From Nitrosospira sp. Is2 (GTDB taxonomy: Bacteria; Pseudomonadota; Gammaproteobacteria; Burkholderiales; Nitrosomonadaceae), in assembly GCF_033095785.1 (NCBI RefSeq), contig NZ_CP137134.1, positions 372,001-436,000 on the forward strand: a DNA stretch of 64,000 nt. The letters are read 5' to 3'. The notes under the pieces were generated by a model, which saw only the letters and a program-made list of their open reading frames with translations, made no database searches and had not been told where the DNA came from. Below, one piece after another: positions 26,052 to 36,076 of this stretch. The translations under genes were made by a program, and so were the position numbers. The stretch's first letter is position 1, and each line of letters opens with the position of its first letter.

Positions 26052-28596
26052 TCATACGTTGCGAAGCTGGGATTCGGTCCGGTTGACGTGGCCATTGTAA
26101 AACTCCCGCTTCAGAATCTCTGCCGAGCCAATATATGCCAGCACGATCACGCCCAGGACACCCAGGAAAAGGAATGGCAGGGGTACGAAACCGAACAACT
26201 GCGCGAGAGGCGTATATGGAAGCACTATAGCAGCCGTTACCACAGCCAGGGTTGCGAGCATGAGCGCTCTGGATGGGCTGCTTTGCCAGAAAGGACGGCG
26301 AGTCCGGACTACCAGAACAATCAATGAGGCCGAAACGACAGATTCCACGAACCATCCGCTGCGGAACATTTCAGGTGATGCGTTAAGAATAAAAAACAGC
26401 GCACCAAAGGTAAGAAAGTCAAAAACGGAACTGAGCAAGCCGAACTTGAGCATGAATTGACGAATGAATGTAACGTCCCAACGTTGCGGACGATCGATCC
26501 ATTCGGCGTCCACGCGATCCGTTGCTATAGACATCTCGGGTAGATCAGTCATCAGATTGGTCAGCAAGATCTGCTTCGGCAGCAGAGGCAGGAACGGTAA
26601 AAGAAGTGATGCACCCGCCATGCTGAACATATTGCCGAAATTTGCGCTCGTCGCCATAAACACATACTTCAGCGTGTTGCCAAAAGTTGTACGTCCTTCC
26701 CGGATGCCCGCGGCGAGCACTGCCAGATCTCGCTCGAGCAGCACAATGCTGGCGGTTTCTCTCGCCACGTCTACCGCGCCCTGAACCGACACACCGACAT
26801 CTGCCGAATGAAGCGCAGGCGCGTCATTGATACCGTCGCCAAGATACCCGACCACATGTCCCGCCTCGCGCAATGCGCGGATAATGCGCTCTTTCTGATT
26901 CGGTTCGATCTCTGCAAAAATATTTACGGTGCTTGCCAGCTGCGGCAATGCTTCATCGCTAACCTGCTGGAGCTCCTGGCCGCTGATCATGTGCGTATGG
27001 TCCAGGCCGATTTGCAACGCAACCTCCCGGGCAACCAGCCGGTTATCCCCGGTGATCACTTTAAGTGCCACACCCAGACTCCGCAGTTCCTGAATCGCGG
27101 CTGCAACGCCGGCCTTTGGTGGATCAGCAAACGCCAGAAATCCAATGAACGTAAGGGGGCTCTCATCCGCTCGCTCGATGGTCGAGCGACCCGGCATTGT
27201 CTTCATGGCAACGCCCAGCGTGCGCAATCCGCGCTGACTGAACATGGTATATTGCTCACGGATTGCGTTTTCGTACCCAGCAATTCCAAAAATGCCGCCA
27301 TCGCTCAGCTCTACCGTGTCGCATATCTCAAGTACCTGGGCGAAGGCGCCCTTTGTGACCAGCACAGTCTCCCCGCCCACAGACGCAAGCACACTCAGGC
27401 ACTTCCGCGTAAAGTCGTATGGAATCTCATCAAGGCGGACGACCGCCGCTCGGCTGAGCGGCTGCACTGATCGTGTCATCGATCGGGTTGCGGAAGCCGG
27501 TCTGGCAGGTCGCGTTGATCGCCGCGAGTTGCAGCGTGCGCAAGCTCTGCTTGCCGTCGGGGGCGAATGCGCCCTCAAGCCGGACCGTGCCCTCCGTAAG
27601 CGTACCGGTTTTATCAGAACACAGCACATCCATGCTGCCAAAATTCTCGATTGATACCAACCGCTTGACGATAACCTTCTTGGCGGCCATGCGGCGAGCG
27701 CCGCTCGCCAGGTTGACGCTGATGATAGCCGGCAGTAATTCGGGAGTCAGGCCGACCGCGAGCGCCAATGCGAAAAGGAAGGAGTCGAGTACCGGCCTTT
27801 CCAAATAAACATTAAAGGCAAATATGAGGATAACAAGGGTCAGCGTTACCCTTATCAACAGCATACCGAACTGGCGCACGCCCTGCTCAAACTCTGTTTC
27901 CTCCGGACGGGCTCGCAGATGGGCGAGGATGGCTCCGAGCTGCGTCTCGCGTCCGGTCCTGACCACCAGACCCCGGCCCGTCCCGCTGACCACATGAGTC
28001 CCCTGAAACAAGGCATTGGTTCTTCGCGTCATTGGTGTATCCGCAGACAAATTGCCGAGAATCTTCTCAACCGGAAAGGTTTCGCCGGTTAAAGCCGCCT
28101 CGTTCACGAACAGATCGCGCAGCTCCAGCAAGCGGCAGTCCGCGGGAACGCCGGACCCAGCGGAAAATTGCACGAGATCGCCCGGCACTACCTCATATAA
28201 AGGCACTTTAATGACGCAGCCATCCCGCACCACCTCGGCTTGGGACTCCACCATTTTCTGCAACCGTTCGATAGCTGTCGCGGCATAAAATTCCTGCCAG
28301 AAGCCGAGAAGCGCACTGGCGGCGACTATAAACAGAATGATGAGGCCATCGGTTGCATCGTGCAGGGCAAACGACAGGATTGCTGCAGCAATTAATACCA
28401 GGACGATAGGCGAACTTAACTGGCGCGACATCAGGGATACAACCCGCGAAGACTTATCTACGGTCAAAGCATTGGCGCCATACCGCCTTAGCCTTATGGC
28501 GGCTTCAGCGGCCGTAAGGCCGTTCATTGACCCGCCGATATCCTTTGCGGTTTCCTCAACACTTTTCGCCCACCATGGAATTGTATTCACGTTCAC
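26052..28596 (-). pseudogene. mgtA: Magnesium-translocating P-type ATPase, split by a frameshift
   Basis: Two overlapping frames together encode one P3B-type ATPase of the MgtA/MgtB family. The N-terminal part (about 28596 down to 27430) has the cation-ATPase N-domain, VNEAALTGETFP, ALAVGLTPELLPAI and the phosphorylation motif CSDKTGTLTEG. The C-terminal part, in another frame (about 27480 down to 26052), carries on with VVRLDEIPYDFTRKCLSVL, the ATP-binding and hinge motif LGDGINDAPALHSADVGVSV and the last membrane segments. The frames must join between about 27480 and 27430, within the loop after NPIDDTI. One base gained or lost would explain it, so this is either a recent pseudogene or a sequencing error. 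GTG at 28596 behind GGAAGGGAG is the best start; ATG at 28677 is an alternative. Confidence 0.85.
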
Positions 28597-28897
28597 TGGG
28601 TAGCTCCCTTCCAAACGCTGCGCCCGGGTTTCTATCACACCCCCCAACTTATAATCCGCATAATCCGCCGCCCGCATGAATCCCGCACAGGCGCATCCGG
28701 CTTCGTCTGGCCTGCGTGCACCTGCCCTGCCTCCTAAACCAGAGAGCGTCGCTACCTTGCGTCAACTTGGGCGCGTTTCCTTATTCTGTACTATTGTGAT
28801 TGTGTACAGTAACGATCATTCGCCATTCGCGGAGATCCGTGGCTAAGCCGGAATACGGACCAATAAAAATTATTACAACACAGCTACTGCAAGGTTC

Positions 28898-29896
28898 ATG
28901 AAATACCTCGGCCATCTATCCACGGACGATCCTTTGTATGGGTACCTTCGGGACGATATCGTCCCGAAGCTCGGCGTCAAAACTCGTTCTCCGGAATTCC
29001 GGGTGTATCAGCTGCCGGCATCGAATCATGTGTATCTGTATGAAGATCAGCAAAGTCAGACGCGAGTCATCGGGAAATTCTTCGGCGGCCTGCCCGACCT
29101 GGACCCCGAGGCTGCTACCCGGCGCATGGAACGGGAATTCAACAATTTGACTTACTTGCGAAGTATTGGATTTACGGGTTACCCTCACTACGTAGCCAGG
29201 CCTCTGGGGCGGAACGCCAATCTGAACAAGGTGTTGATGGAGGAATTCTGCTACGGCACGTCGCTTGCCACATTCATTCTCAACGCCATCCGCAACAGCG
29301 CGCGGGAGGCGCTTTTTGAAAAACTCACCGCGCTCGCCTATTTCCTGGCGAGCCTGCACAATCGAACCGTACATGAGCGCACGGTGGACTTCACCAAGGA
29401 TTCCGAATATTTCGATCATATCCTTCAAAATCTGATAAATGCAGGACGCCTCGGCCCGGACGAGGTTCGGGAATTCCGGCAGCTCAAGGAGCGTTGGGTT
29501 GGTCAAAGCTGCATGTGGGAAGATCGGCAGGTCCTCGTACACAGCGATGTCACGCCGCCCAACATCCTCTTCGGCGACGGCCTTTGGGTCATCGTTATCG
29601 ATCTGGAACGGATGAAATCTGCGGACCGGGTGTTCGATCTTGGCAGGGTCGTGGGTGAGCTTCAGCACTTCTATATTCAGTACGCGGGTAACAAATGGCT
29701 GGCGGAACCCTTCATCGGGCACTTCCTGTGGGAATATGCCTGCCACTTTCCCGACCGCCATGCTGCTTTTGCATCGATCACCCGCCGTGTCCCCTTTTAT
29801 GCGGGCCTCACCCTCCTCCGTATCGCGCGCAACGGGTGGATTGGCGGTCACTACAGCCGGCGGCTACTGGATGAAGCCGGCAAAACATTAAGGTAA
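28898..29896 (+). CDS. Aminoglycoside phosphotransferase/choline kinase-like protein
   Basis: This 332-residue protein has a kinase-like fold of the APH type. The catalytic loop reads VLVHSDVTPPNILF (HxD....N), and the metal-binding Asp is in VIVIDLERMKSADRVFDLGR. An N-lobe Lys is likely in RVIGKFFGG. The substrate is unknown; members of this superfamily phosphorylate choline, sugars, antibiotics or proteins. It lies 4 bp before a HAD-type phosphatase gene, so the two are co-transcribed and may act on one metabolite in opposite directions. It is cytosolic and has no membrane segment. Confidence 0.8.
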   Translation: MKYLGHLSTDDPLYGYLRDDIVPKLGVKTRSPEFRVYQLPASNHVYLYEDQQSQTRVIGKFFGGLPDLDPEAATRRMEREFNNLTYLRSIGFTGYPHYVARPLGRNANLNKVLMEEFCYGTSLATFILNAIRNSAREALFEKLTALAYFLASLHNRTVHERTVDFTKDSEYFDHILQNLINAGRLGPDEVREFRQLKERWVGQSCMWEDRQVLVHSDVTPPNILFGDGLWVIVIDLERMKSADRVFDLGRVVGELQHFYIQYAGNKWLAEPFIGHFLWEYACHFPDRHAAFASITRRVPFYAGLTLLRIARNGWIGGHYSRRLLDEAGKTLR

Positions 29897-29900
29897 CTAT

Positions 29901-30635
29901 ATGACCATTAAGGGAATTTTATTCGATCTCTACGGAACGCTGATCGACATTGAAACAGACGAATCCATGGATGAAATATACCGCGCCATTGCCCACTACC
30001 TGACATACCACGGAGTGTATCTGCACCGCGGCGAGGTTCAGAAGCGCTATTACCACATCATGAAACAGCAGCGGGAAGCGAGTGGCGAGGAATACGCGGA
30101 AATCGACGTGGAAGCGATATGGAATGAGTTTCTGATGCAGGAAGGAATCAGGTTCGGCCCCACCCGTGGACAGTTGGCGAAGGTGCTTGCCCAGATTTAT
30201 CGCGCGATATCGCGAAATCGGCTGCAACTATACCCAGGCGTAAAAGAAGTATTGAATACATTACAGGCCAGTTACCGGCTGGCGTTGGTAACAGATGCCC
30301 AATCTTGCTACGCAATCCCCGAACTCCGCGCCGTAGGGCTGGAAGGCTACTTTGACCCTGTCCTCATCTCAAGCCGTCATGGCTTCAGGAAACCCGATTC
30401 AAGGCTCTTCAGTAAGGCTATCGATATTATGGGCCTTGAGCCATCCGAGGTTATTTGCGTGGGCAACGATATGTTCCGCGACACTTACGGCGCCGCGCTG
30501 CTCGGAATCAAAACCATTTTCGTCGACTCGAATCAAGGCGCGAAATCGTTCGAAAACGTGTCGCCGCATTATCGCGCCCGGCAATTCGAAGATGTCCTCG
30601 AGGGAATGGCGGCGCTGGAGCGATCGAGAGCGTAG
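29901..30635 (+). CDS. HAD-superfamily hydrolase, haloacid dehalogenase-like
   Basis: The 244-residue protein has the HAD motifs in order: motif I FDLYGTLID, with nucleophile Asp9 and the Tyr variant seen in haloacid dehalogenases; motif II LALVTDAQ; motif III Lys in GFRKPDSRLF; and motif IV VICVGNDMFRDTYGA. An alpha-helical cap lies between residues 20 and 95. It may be a phosphatase or dehalogenase. It directly follows the APH-like kinase gene. Confidence 0.85.
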   Translation: MTIKGILFDLYGTLIDIETDESMDEIYRAIAHYLTYHGVYLHRGEVQKRYYHIMKQQREASGEEYAEIDVEAIWNEFLMQEGIRFGPTRGQLAKVLAQIYRAISRNRLQLYPGVKEVLNTLQASYRLALVTDAQSCYAIPELRAVGLEGYFDPVLISSRHGFRKPDSRLFSKAIDIMGLEPSEVICVGNDMFRDTYGAALLGIKTIFVDSNQGAKSFENVSPHYRARQFEDVLEGMAALERSRA

Positions 30636-30781
30636 CGCGAGGGACCCGAGAGATCCCGCGGAGCGGGGATCGGACAGCGGAGGGATGCAAGGCCACGGCA
30701 TGGATTACGGGCGGAACGCCTGTCTCCCACTACGGGGTCGCATCGTCCGGAAGCACTGCCCAGCCCTTCAATGTCGGTCGT

Positions 30782-31663
30782 TTAACCCGGATACTTCAAT
30801 TTCAGCCGGTTAATGAACGGCGCCGACAATGTAAAATCGGTATCGCCGGGAATAAACACATTGCAGCTCTGTTCCGTTCCCGCATGATTTACCTTGAGGG
30901 TGGCGGTAATCCCCTTATCCGTTGATCGTTCTACCGGGATCTGCGAGGTTCCGGAAGCCAGTTTATGCCCGGGGGGTAAAATTCTTTTGTCTGGCGCGCC
31001 GTCCAATTTCGAGCGTCCTCCTCGGGTGAGATAAGAATACTGCACCTCGGGCTGTGCCTGCAATTCTTTGACGCCCGTCTTTGTCCAGTTGACATTCAGC
31101 ACAAACTCTTCGCTTTCCGGCGCGCGTGGCGAAGCCCAACAAGTCAATCCCTCGCGCTTCTTCATGCAACTGGACCAGGCCTGCACAGCCCGGGCTGTGG
31201 CGCCGCTACCCACCGCTGCCCCGGTGGTGACCGTCTGTATTAAAAACTCGGCGGCCTGAGACGATTCCGCTTCTGAATTCTTCGAACAATACCCGGCCTT
31301 CCACTGCCTGAACCGATCTTCACTGAGGGAAGTGCTCGATGACCCCACCCCGGCGCTCAGGCCTTCGTTGACCCCGTCGTCATCCAGCGTAAAAAGCCCA
31401 TACGTCAGTCCCAGCCTCCCATCATCCCCGGATTGCCGCGCTTGTTTTATCGCGGCTTGGGCCTGTTCATAGTTGAGCGAGCAAAGTTCCGCATAAAGCG
31501 AGCGGTCTCTAACCTTTGCCTCGCTCTTGGAATACTCGTCGTAGAAACCTGCCGTGAGAATATTGTGACAGGCATCCAGAGCGGCTGCTTCCACCGGTAA
31601 AAGGGACGTAATAAGCAGAAGGGGGGAAAGGCGCGCAGTCATACTGGCACTACGGTTTTTCAT
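30782..31663 (-). CDS. Exported hypothetical protein
   Basis: The start is fixed by GGAGGTATCCC before the ATG at 31663; a longer open frame upstream has no such site. The 293-residue product has a signal peptide (LSPLLLITSLLPVEAAAL) and is probably periplasmic or secreted. It has seven or more cysteines (ACHNIL, AELCSL, GYCSKN, SSCMKK, LTCWAS, QSCNVF), which suggests disulfide bonds. The C-terminal half (NVNWTKTGVKELQAQ and ATLKVNHAGTEQS) looks beta-rich. I recognise no family. It converges with the HAD gene. Confidence 0.7.
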   Translation of the reverse strand: MKNRSASMTARLSPLLLITSLLPVEAAALDACHNILTAGFYDEYSKSEAKVRDRSLYAELCSLNYEQAQAAIKQARQSGDDGRLGLTYGLFTLDDDGVNEGLSAGVGSSSTSLSEDRFRQWKAGYCSKNSEAESSQAAEFLIQTVTTGAAVGSGATARAVQAWSSCMKKREGLTCWASPRAPESEEFVLNVNWTKTGVKELQAQPEVQYSYLTRGGRSKLDGAPDKRILPPGHKLASGTSQIPVERSTDKGITATLKVNHAGTEQSCNVFIPGDTDFTLSAPFINRLKLKYPG

Positions 31664-31999
31664 GGGATACCTCCGAAAAATGTCATAAACCGATGAATAA
31701 GAGATGCCTGCCCGGCAGGCTGGTTCAGAGTCGCAATAGTATAAGACCACGGCAGGCATAACGTGACCCTGATTGCACAGGCACGGTGTGCAGGGGTGAA
31801 TAAACGCATGCATTTTTGAATTAATGCAGTGTCTAAGCATGAAGTGTTAACAATCATACAGACGGGCCCACGCTTCGGATGCTCAACTATTAGCCTGGAG
31901 CCCTTCTATTTCCTTCTATTTGTGTTCAACAATCAAGTGTTGTTCAGAGTTGCCCGTTAAAGAGGGCTCTTCCATTCCGCAGATAATAATGATTTTACC
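31664..31999. other. Intergenic region with a short tandem repeat
   Basis: This region is divergent between the exported protein and the GGDEF-EAL gene. CCTTCTATTT is repeated in tandem at 31902-31921, and shortly after comes an inverted repeat around AACAATCAAGTGTT. No gene is seen. Confidence 0.45.
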
Positions 32000-34900
32000 T
32001 TGCTCGACCGTCATATGCTGAGGCGCCCGGTCTGGCTCCTCGTTCTCCTCTACGCCAGCTTTTCAACGCTATGGATGGCGATTGCGGGCTATCTGATCTC
32101 GCTTACGCTGGACGATCCGACATTGCGGAGCCAGGCCTATTTTATGAAGGAACTGGTCCTTGTTATCGCAAGCAGCGGTCTGTTTTATGCCCTGCTGAAG
32201 TTCGCCCGCGATACGGTCGTTCCCCCTTCCATACCGGCCCCCGATTCCGTTCGCTTCCAGCTGAACCGGTTAATGCTGATGTTTGTATCCCTCGCGATGG
32301 TCGCCCCCCTGGTCAGCGTCGGCATTGTCAAGGTATATGGGCCGGAGATGGAACGAAGAATGTATGATGACCTTCATACCATCGCCGATCTCAAGGCGGA
32401 GCAGATCGAAATCTGGCTGGACGAACGAGGTGGCGATGCGGAGGTGCTGGGTGCCAGTCAGGCCTTCATCGAACGCGTGGCAAGCATGCAAGAGACAGGC
32501 GCGGACCGGAATCGGCAACTGATCCGCAACCGGCTGAAGGCTATCATGAAAGCCTATAGCTACGAGTCTATACTGCTCCTCGACACAGCGGGCCACACGC
32601 TGCTGACGCTGGGCGAACAACCCGACACGCCGGAGGTCAGCAAGACGCTGCTGTCTGCAGCGTTGCGCAGCCGACGAACACAGAGCAGCGATCTGTATCT
32701 GGATAAAAACGGCCGGGCCTGGCTGGATTACGTGTTGCCGCTGGTCTCTGACCCGCCGAACGGACAAACGGTCGCGCTCGTGGTGCTGCGCGCAAATCTC
32801 GGTAAATTTCTGCTCCCCCTGGTCGAGAAATGGCCTGGCAGCAGCGAAAGCGCAGAAATCCTGCTTATACGCCAGGAAAACAACACTGTTCATTACCTCA
32901 ACCGCGGGCGCCACCTCAAGCATCCTTCTCCGCCAGCAGAAATCGATCTCTCCGCCCGCAACGACTTGACCAGAGCTATCGGCGCCCGTGAGCCGCCCCA
33001 CGGTGAGATGCATGGAGTGGATTATCGTGGCGAGCAGGTGCTGGCCGCTTATCGGCCAATATCCGGCTCCGATTGGCATCTCATCGCCAAAATCGACCAG
33101 CGTGAGGTACTCACGCAATTGTGGACCCTGGTGTTCTGGGTCAGCATCGTCGTCTTGCTCGCGATTACGGCGGTCAGCGTAGTATTGCTGCGCCTCTGGC
33201 GCCAGCAGCGGCGCGCTCACCAGCTGGCTCTGGCGATTCGCACCGCCGAGCAGGACCGTCTTCTCAAATACTTTTACGAGCTGCCATTCATTGGCATGGC
33301 GATCACCGCTCCCGACAACAAGCGCTGGCTGCGGTTCAATAACCAACTATGCGAGATCCTGGGTTATTCACGCGATGAACTTGCGGAAAAGGATTGGCTG
33401 GAAATGACCCATCCGGAAGACATTGAAAAAGATCTTGCCGAGTTTGAGCGAGTGATGCATGGCGAATCCGACGGGTATGCGATGAACAAGCGTTTCATCC
33501 GCAAGGACGGCACTATCGTTATGGCGAATCTCGACGTGAAATGCGTGCGGCGGGACGACGGCAGCGCCCACTACTTTGTCGCCATGATTCGGGACATTAC
33601 CGAACAGGAAAACCAGAAAGCGGAAATCCTGGCAGCCCGGAGCCAGCTGCAGGCCACGCTCGACGCCATACCCGACTTGCTGTTCGAACTTGATCTGGAG
33701 GGCCGCTGTCATGCGTACCATTCCGCGCGCACCGGCTTCCCCGCCTTGCGCGCTGAGGAGCTGCTTGGACAAAAAATCTCCGAAGTCCTTTCCCCGAGCG
33801 CAAGCGAGGTAATCGTATCCGCATTGCATGAGGCTAATGAGCAGGGCCTCTCGTCCGGGAAGGAACTGGAGCTGCAATTCGCACAAGGCACCTTCTGGTA
33901 CGAGCTTTCGGTTTCACGCAAGCATGTCCATCCCGGAATGGCGCCCCGGTTCATTGTCCTTGCACGTGATGTTACCGAGCGCAAGGCGGCGGAGCGGCGT
34001 ATCCTGAACCTTGCCCACTACGACGCCCTTACAGGGCTTCCAAATCGCGCGCTGCTCTCAGACCGCATGAAAGTGGCGATAAAACGCGCGGCGCGCGTGC
34101 TGGGCCGCCTCGCTGTACTGTTCGTGGACCTGGACCGGTTCAAGCCGATCAATGATTCGCTAGGTCATGAGATTGGCGACCGCCTGCTTCAGGTGGTAGC
34201 CGAACGCATGCAGGCGGCGATTCGCAGCGTCGATACTGTGAGCCGCGTAGGCGGCGACGAGTTTGTCGTTCTTCTGAGCGACATCGAGTCAGCGGAAGAT
34301 GCGGCGCGCGTCGCGGAAAAGCTTATTTTCACGCTATCGCAGCCGTACCATATCGAGGGGCATGAGTTGTCGCTGACCGCAAGTGTCGGCATTTGCATCT
34401 ATCCCGACAATGGCACCGAGCCGAGCACTCTGATTCGAAACGCAGACGCCTCCATGTACACGGCCAAGCAATCGGGCCGCAACCGGTACCAGTTCTACTC
34501 CGAGGACATGACAGCACGGGCGCTTGAACGGCTCAGCCTGGAGCGCGATCTCCGCGGAGCGGTCGAACGCGGTGAGATGTTCCCGGTGTATCAGCCGCAA
34601 ATTGAGCTTGAGACTGGACACGTCATTGGCGCAGAAGTCCTTCTCCGGTGGCGGCACGCGACGCAAGGGCTGATTCCCCCTCAGCGTTTCATACCCGTGG
34701 CGGAAGACAGTGGAATGATACTGGGAATTGGCGAATGGGCGTTGTATCAAGCCTGCCAGCAGGCCCGGCTCTGGCGCGACCGTGGCCTGTTCGAAGTGAG
34801 TATCTCGGTCAACGTTTCGGCAGTCCAGTTCCGCCAGACAGACTTTATCGATGTCGTCAAGCGCGCCCTCAAGAAATCGGGGCTGCCGCCCGAACGACTG

Positions 34901-35314
34901 GAACTGGAACTCACCGAAAGCGTGGTAATGCAAGGGGTGGAGCCTGCTTTGGAAAAATTGCGGCAGCTGGCTGGACTGGGGGTAAAAGTGGCGATCGACG
35001 ATTTTGGAACCGGCTACTCAAGCCTCTCATCTCTCCGGCAGTTCACGGTTGACCGGTTGAAGATTGACCAATCCTTTGTACATGGCCTGCCGGGAAATAC
35101 CGACGCTGAAGCCATCGCCACAGCCATCGTAGCGATGGGGAACAGCCTGGGCTTCCGGATTATTGCCGAGGGAGTGGAGACTAAAGCGCAGGCGGAGTTT
35201 CTGCAAGGCGTCCTATGCAAGGAAGGCCAGGGTTATCTCTATGCCTGGCCGATGACCGCAAGCGAGTTTGAACAGTGGGTGGCAACATGGACGCCGCGTC
35301 CTGCAACTCAGTAA
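32000..35314 (+). CDS. Membrane GGDEF-EAL protein with PAS domains (c-di-GMP turnover)
   Basis: This 1104-residue protein has membrane segments at about 10-70, 90-112 and 373-398, with a periplasmic Cache-like sensor between the last two. Two PAS domains follow (about 420-535 and 545-660). The GGDEF domain keeps its active site (VGGDEF, 750-755) and an I-site RxxD (Arg742-Asp745) five residues before it. The EAL domain reads EVL at 879-881 but keeps AIDDFGTGYSS (998-1008), KIDQSF (1021) and AEGVET (1056), so phosphodiesterase activity is possible. It may both make and break c-di-GMP under envelope control, and could feed PelD encoded at 58810. The annotated start is TTG; ATG at 32015 is an alternative. 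Confidence 0.92.
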   Translation: MLDRHMLRRPVWLLVLLYASFSTLWMAIAGYLISLTLDDPTLRSQAYFMKELVLVIASSGLFYALLKFARDTVVPPSIPAPDSVRFQLNRLMLMFVSLAMVAPLVSVGIVKVYGPEMERRMYDDLHTIADLKAEQIEIWLDERGGDAEVLGASQAFIERVASMQETGADRNRQLIRNRLKAIMKAYSYESILLLDTAGHTLLTLGEQPDTPEVSKTLLSAALRSRRTQSSDLYLDKNGRAWLDYVLPLVSDPPNGQTVALVVLRANLGKFLLPLVEKWPGSSESAEILLIRQENNTVHYLNRGRHLKHPSPPAEIDLSARNDLTRAIGAREPPHGEMHGVDYRGEQVLAAYRPISGSDWHLIAKIDQREVLTQLWTLVFWVSIVVLLAITAVSVVLLRLWRQQRRAHQLALAIRTAEQDRLLKYFYELPFIGMAITAPDNKRWLRFNNQLCEILGYSRDELAEKDWLEMTHPEDIEKDLAEFERVMHGESDGYAMNKRFIRKDGTIVMANLDVKCVRRDDGSAHYFVAMIRDITEQENQKAEILAARSQLQATLDAIPDLLFELDLEGRCHAYHSARTGFPALRAEELLGQKISEVLSPSASEVIVSALHEANEQGLSSGKELELQFAQGTFWYELSVSRKHVHPGMAPRFIVLARDVTERKAAERRILNLAHYDALTGLPNRALLSDRMKVAIKRAARVLGRLAVLFVDLDRFKPINDSLGHEIGDRLLQVVAERMQAAIRSVDTVSRVGGDEFVVLLSDIESAEDAARVAEKLIFTLSQPYHIEGHELSLTASVGICIYPDNGTEPSTLIRNADASMYTAKQSGRNRYQFYSEDMTARALERLSLERDLRGAVERGEMFPVYQPQIELETGHVIGAEVLLRWRHATQGLIPPQRFIPVAEDSGMILGIGEWALYQACQQARLWRDRGLFEVSISVNVSAVQFRQTDFIDVVKRALKKSGLPPERLELELTESVVMQGVEPALEKLRQLAGLGVKVAIDDFGTGYSSLSSLRQFTVDRLKIDQSFVHGLPGNTDAEAIATAIVAMGNSLGFRIIAEGVETKAQAEFLQGVLCKEGQGYLYAWPMTASEFEQWVATWTPRPATQ

Positions 35315-35398
35315 GCGGATTTTACGTGCTGCTTTCGCGCGCACGAACTCCGTTCTACCTGCCCTGCCCGACCACCATCAACCCCTGATCTACCGATT

Positions 35399-35575
35399 CT
35401 ATTTCGATGACTCGGCGGGCGCTTCCTTTTTCACCGGGTTCTGAACTGTATAGCCTTCCTCTTTCATCTTGTATCCGCCGTACGCCCCAACTCCTCCCGC
35501 TGCAAGGAGCCAGCAACCGGACAGTGCCGGGATGACAAGCAACAGCATGCCAACTTGAATCATTCTTTTCATCAT
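35399..35575 (-). CDS. Small lipoprotein
   Basis: This gene of about 58 residues starts at ATGATG directly behind GGAGGC; the second ATG (35572) has better spacing. The signal MIQVGMLLLVIPALSGC is a lipoprotein leader. The mature part has a glycine-rich hydrophobic start (WLLAAGGVGAYGGYKMKEEGY) and a charged tail. It resembles small YgdI-like or glycine-zipper lipoproteins of the outer membrane. The role is unknown. Confidence 0.75.
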   Translation of the reverse strand: MMKRMIQVGMLLLVIPALSGCWLLAAGGVGAYGGYKMKEEGYTVQNPVKKEAPAESSK

Positions 35576-36076
35576 GCCTCCGCAATCTAGTAATAAAAGT
35601 GGTGCAAATCCACGTGGTATCTGTTCGCGCTGATATTCATGTTCGAATGCCCCGATCAGAACGAGCAAGGGTACATGCATATGATAACGCATCGCAAAAT
35701 TAAAAGCAGACCTGGCGAAACTCAACCATTGCATCATTGAATGTGTGGCAATGAGTCGGTAAAGTGTTCATCAGTCGCTGCATGGAACTAACCCCGTGGA
35801 GATAACCCCACCGGTCCGTGCCGATCTGTGCTAAATATGATGATCTGCGCACCGTTGGCGCACTTTCCCCGCGAGGACGACTGGAACGCGAACACGGAGG
35901 TTCGCCATAACCACTTGAATGTTGTGGTAGACCTGGAACTATAATTTTCACGCATTGCCTTATTTATACAGGGAAAGCTGTATGAACATGCGTAATCAAG
36001 ATCGGACGTGGCTTAGCCATAGGCGCGATCAAGCAAGGGAGCACATGTCTCCTGTTACACGGATGAGGAACCTCGC
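35576..36076. other. Intergenic stretch without recognised features
   Basis: This divergent region between the small lipoprotein and the zinc metallopeptidase presumably holds both promoters. The minus-strand frames here have no ribosome binding sites, and no clear operator is seen. Confidence 0.3.

Noticed and set aside
28790..28820. TGTGA near the kinase gene as a second CRP site
   Set aside because: Only one half-site is present; the other half does not match TCACA.
32270..33346. Minus-strand frame of 358 codons
   Set aside because: It is antisense to the sensor part of the GGDEF-EAL gene.
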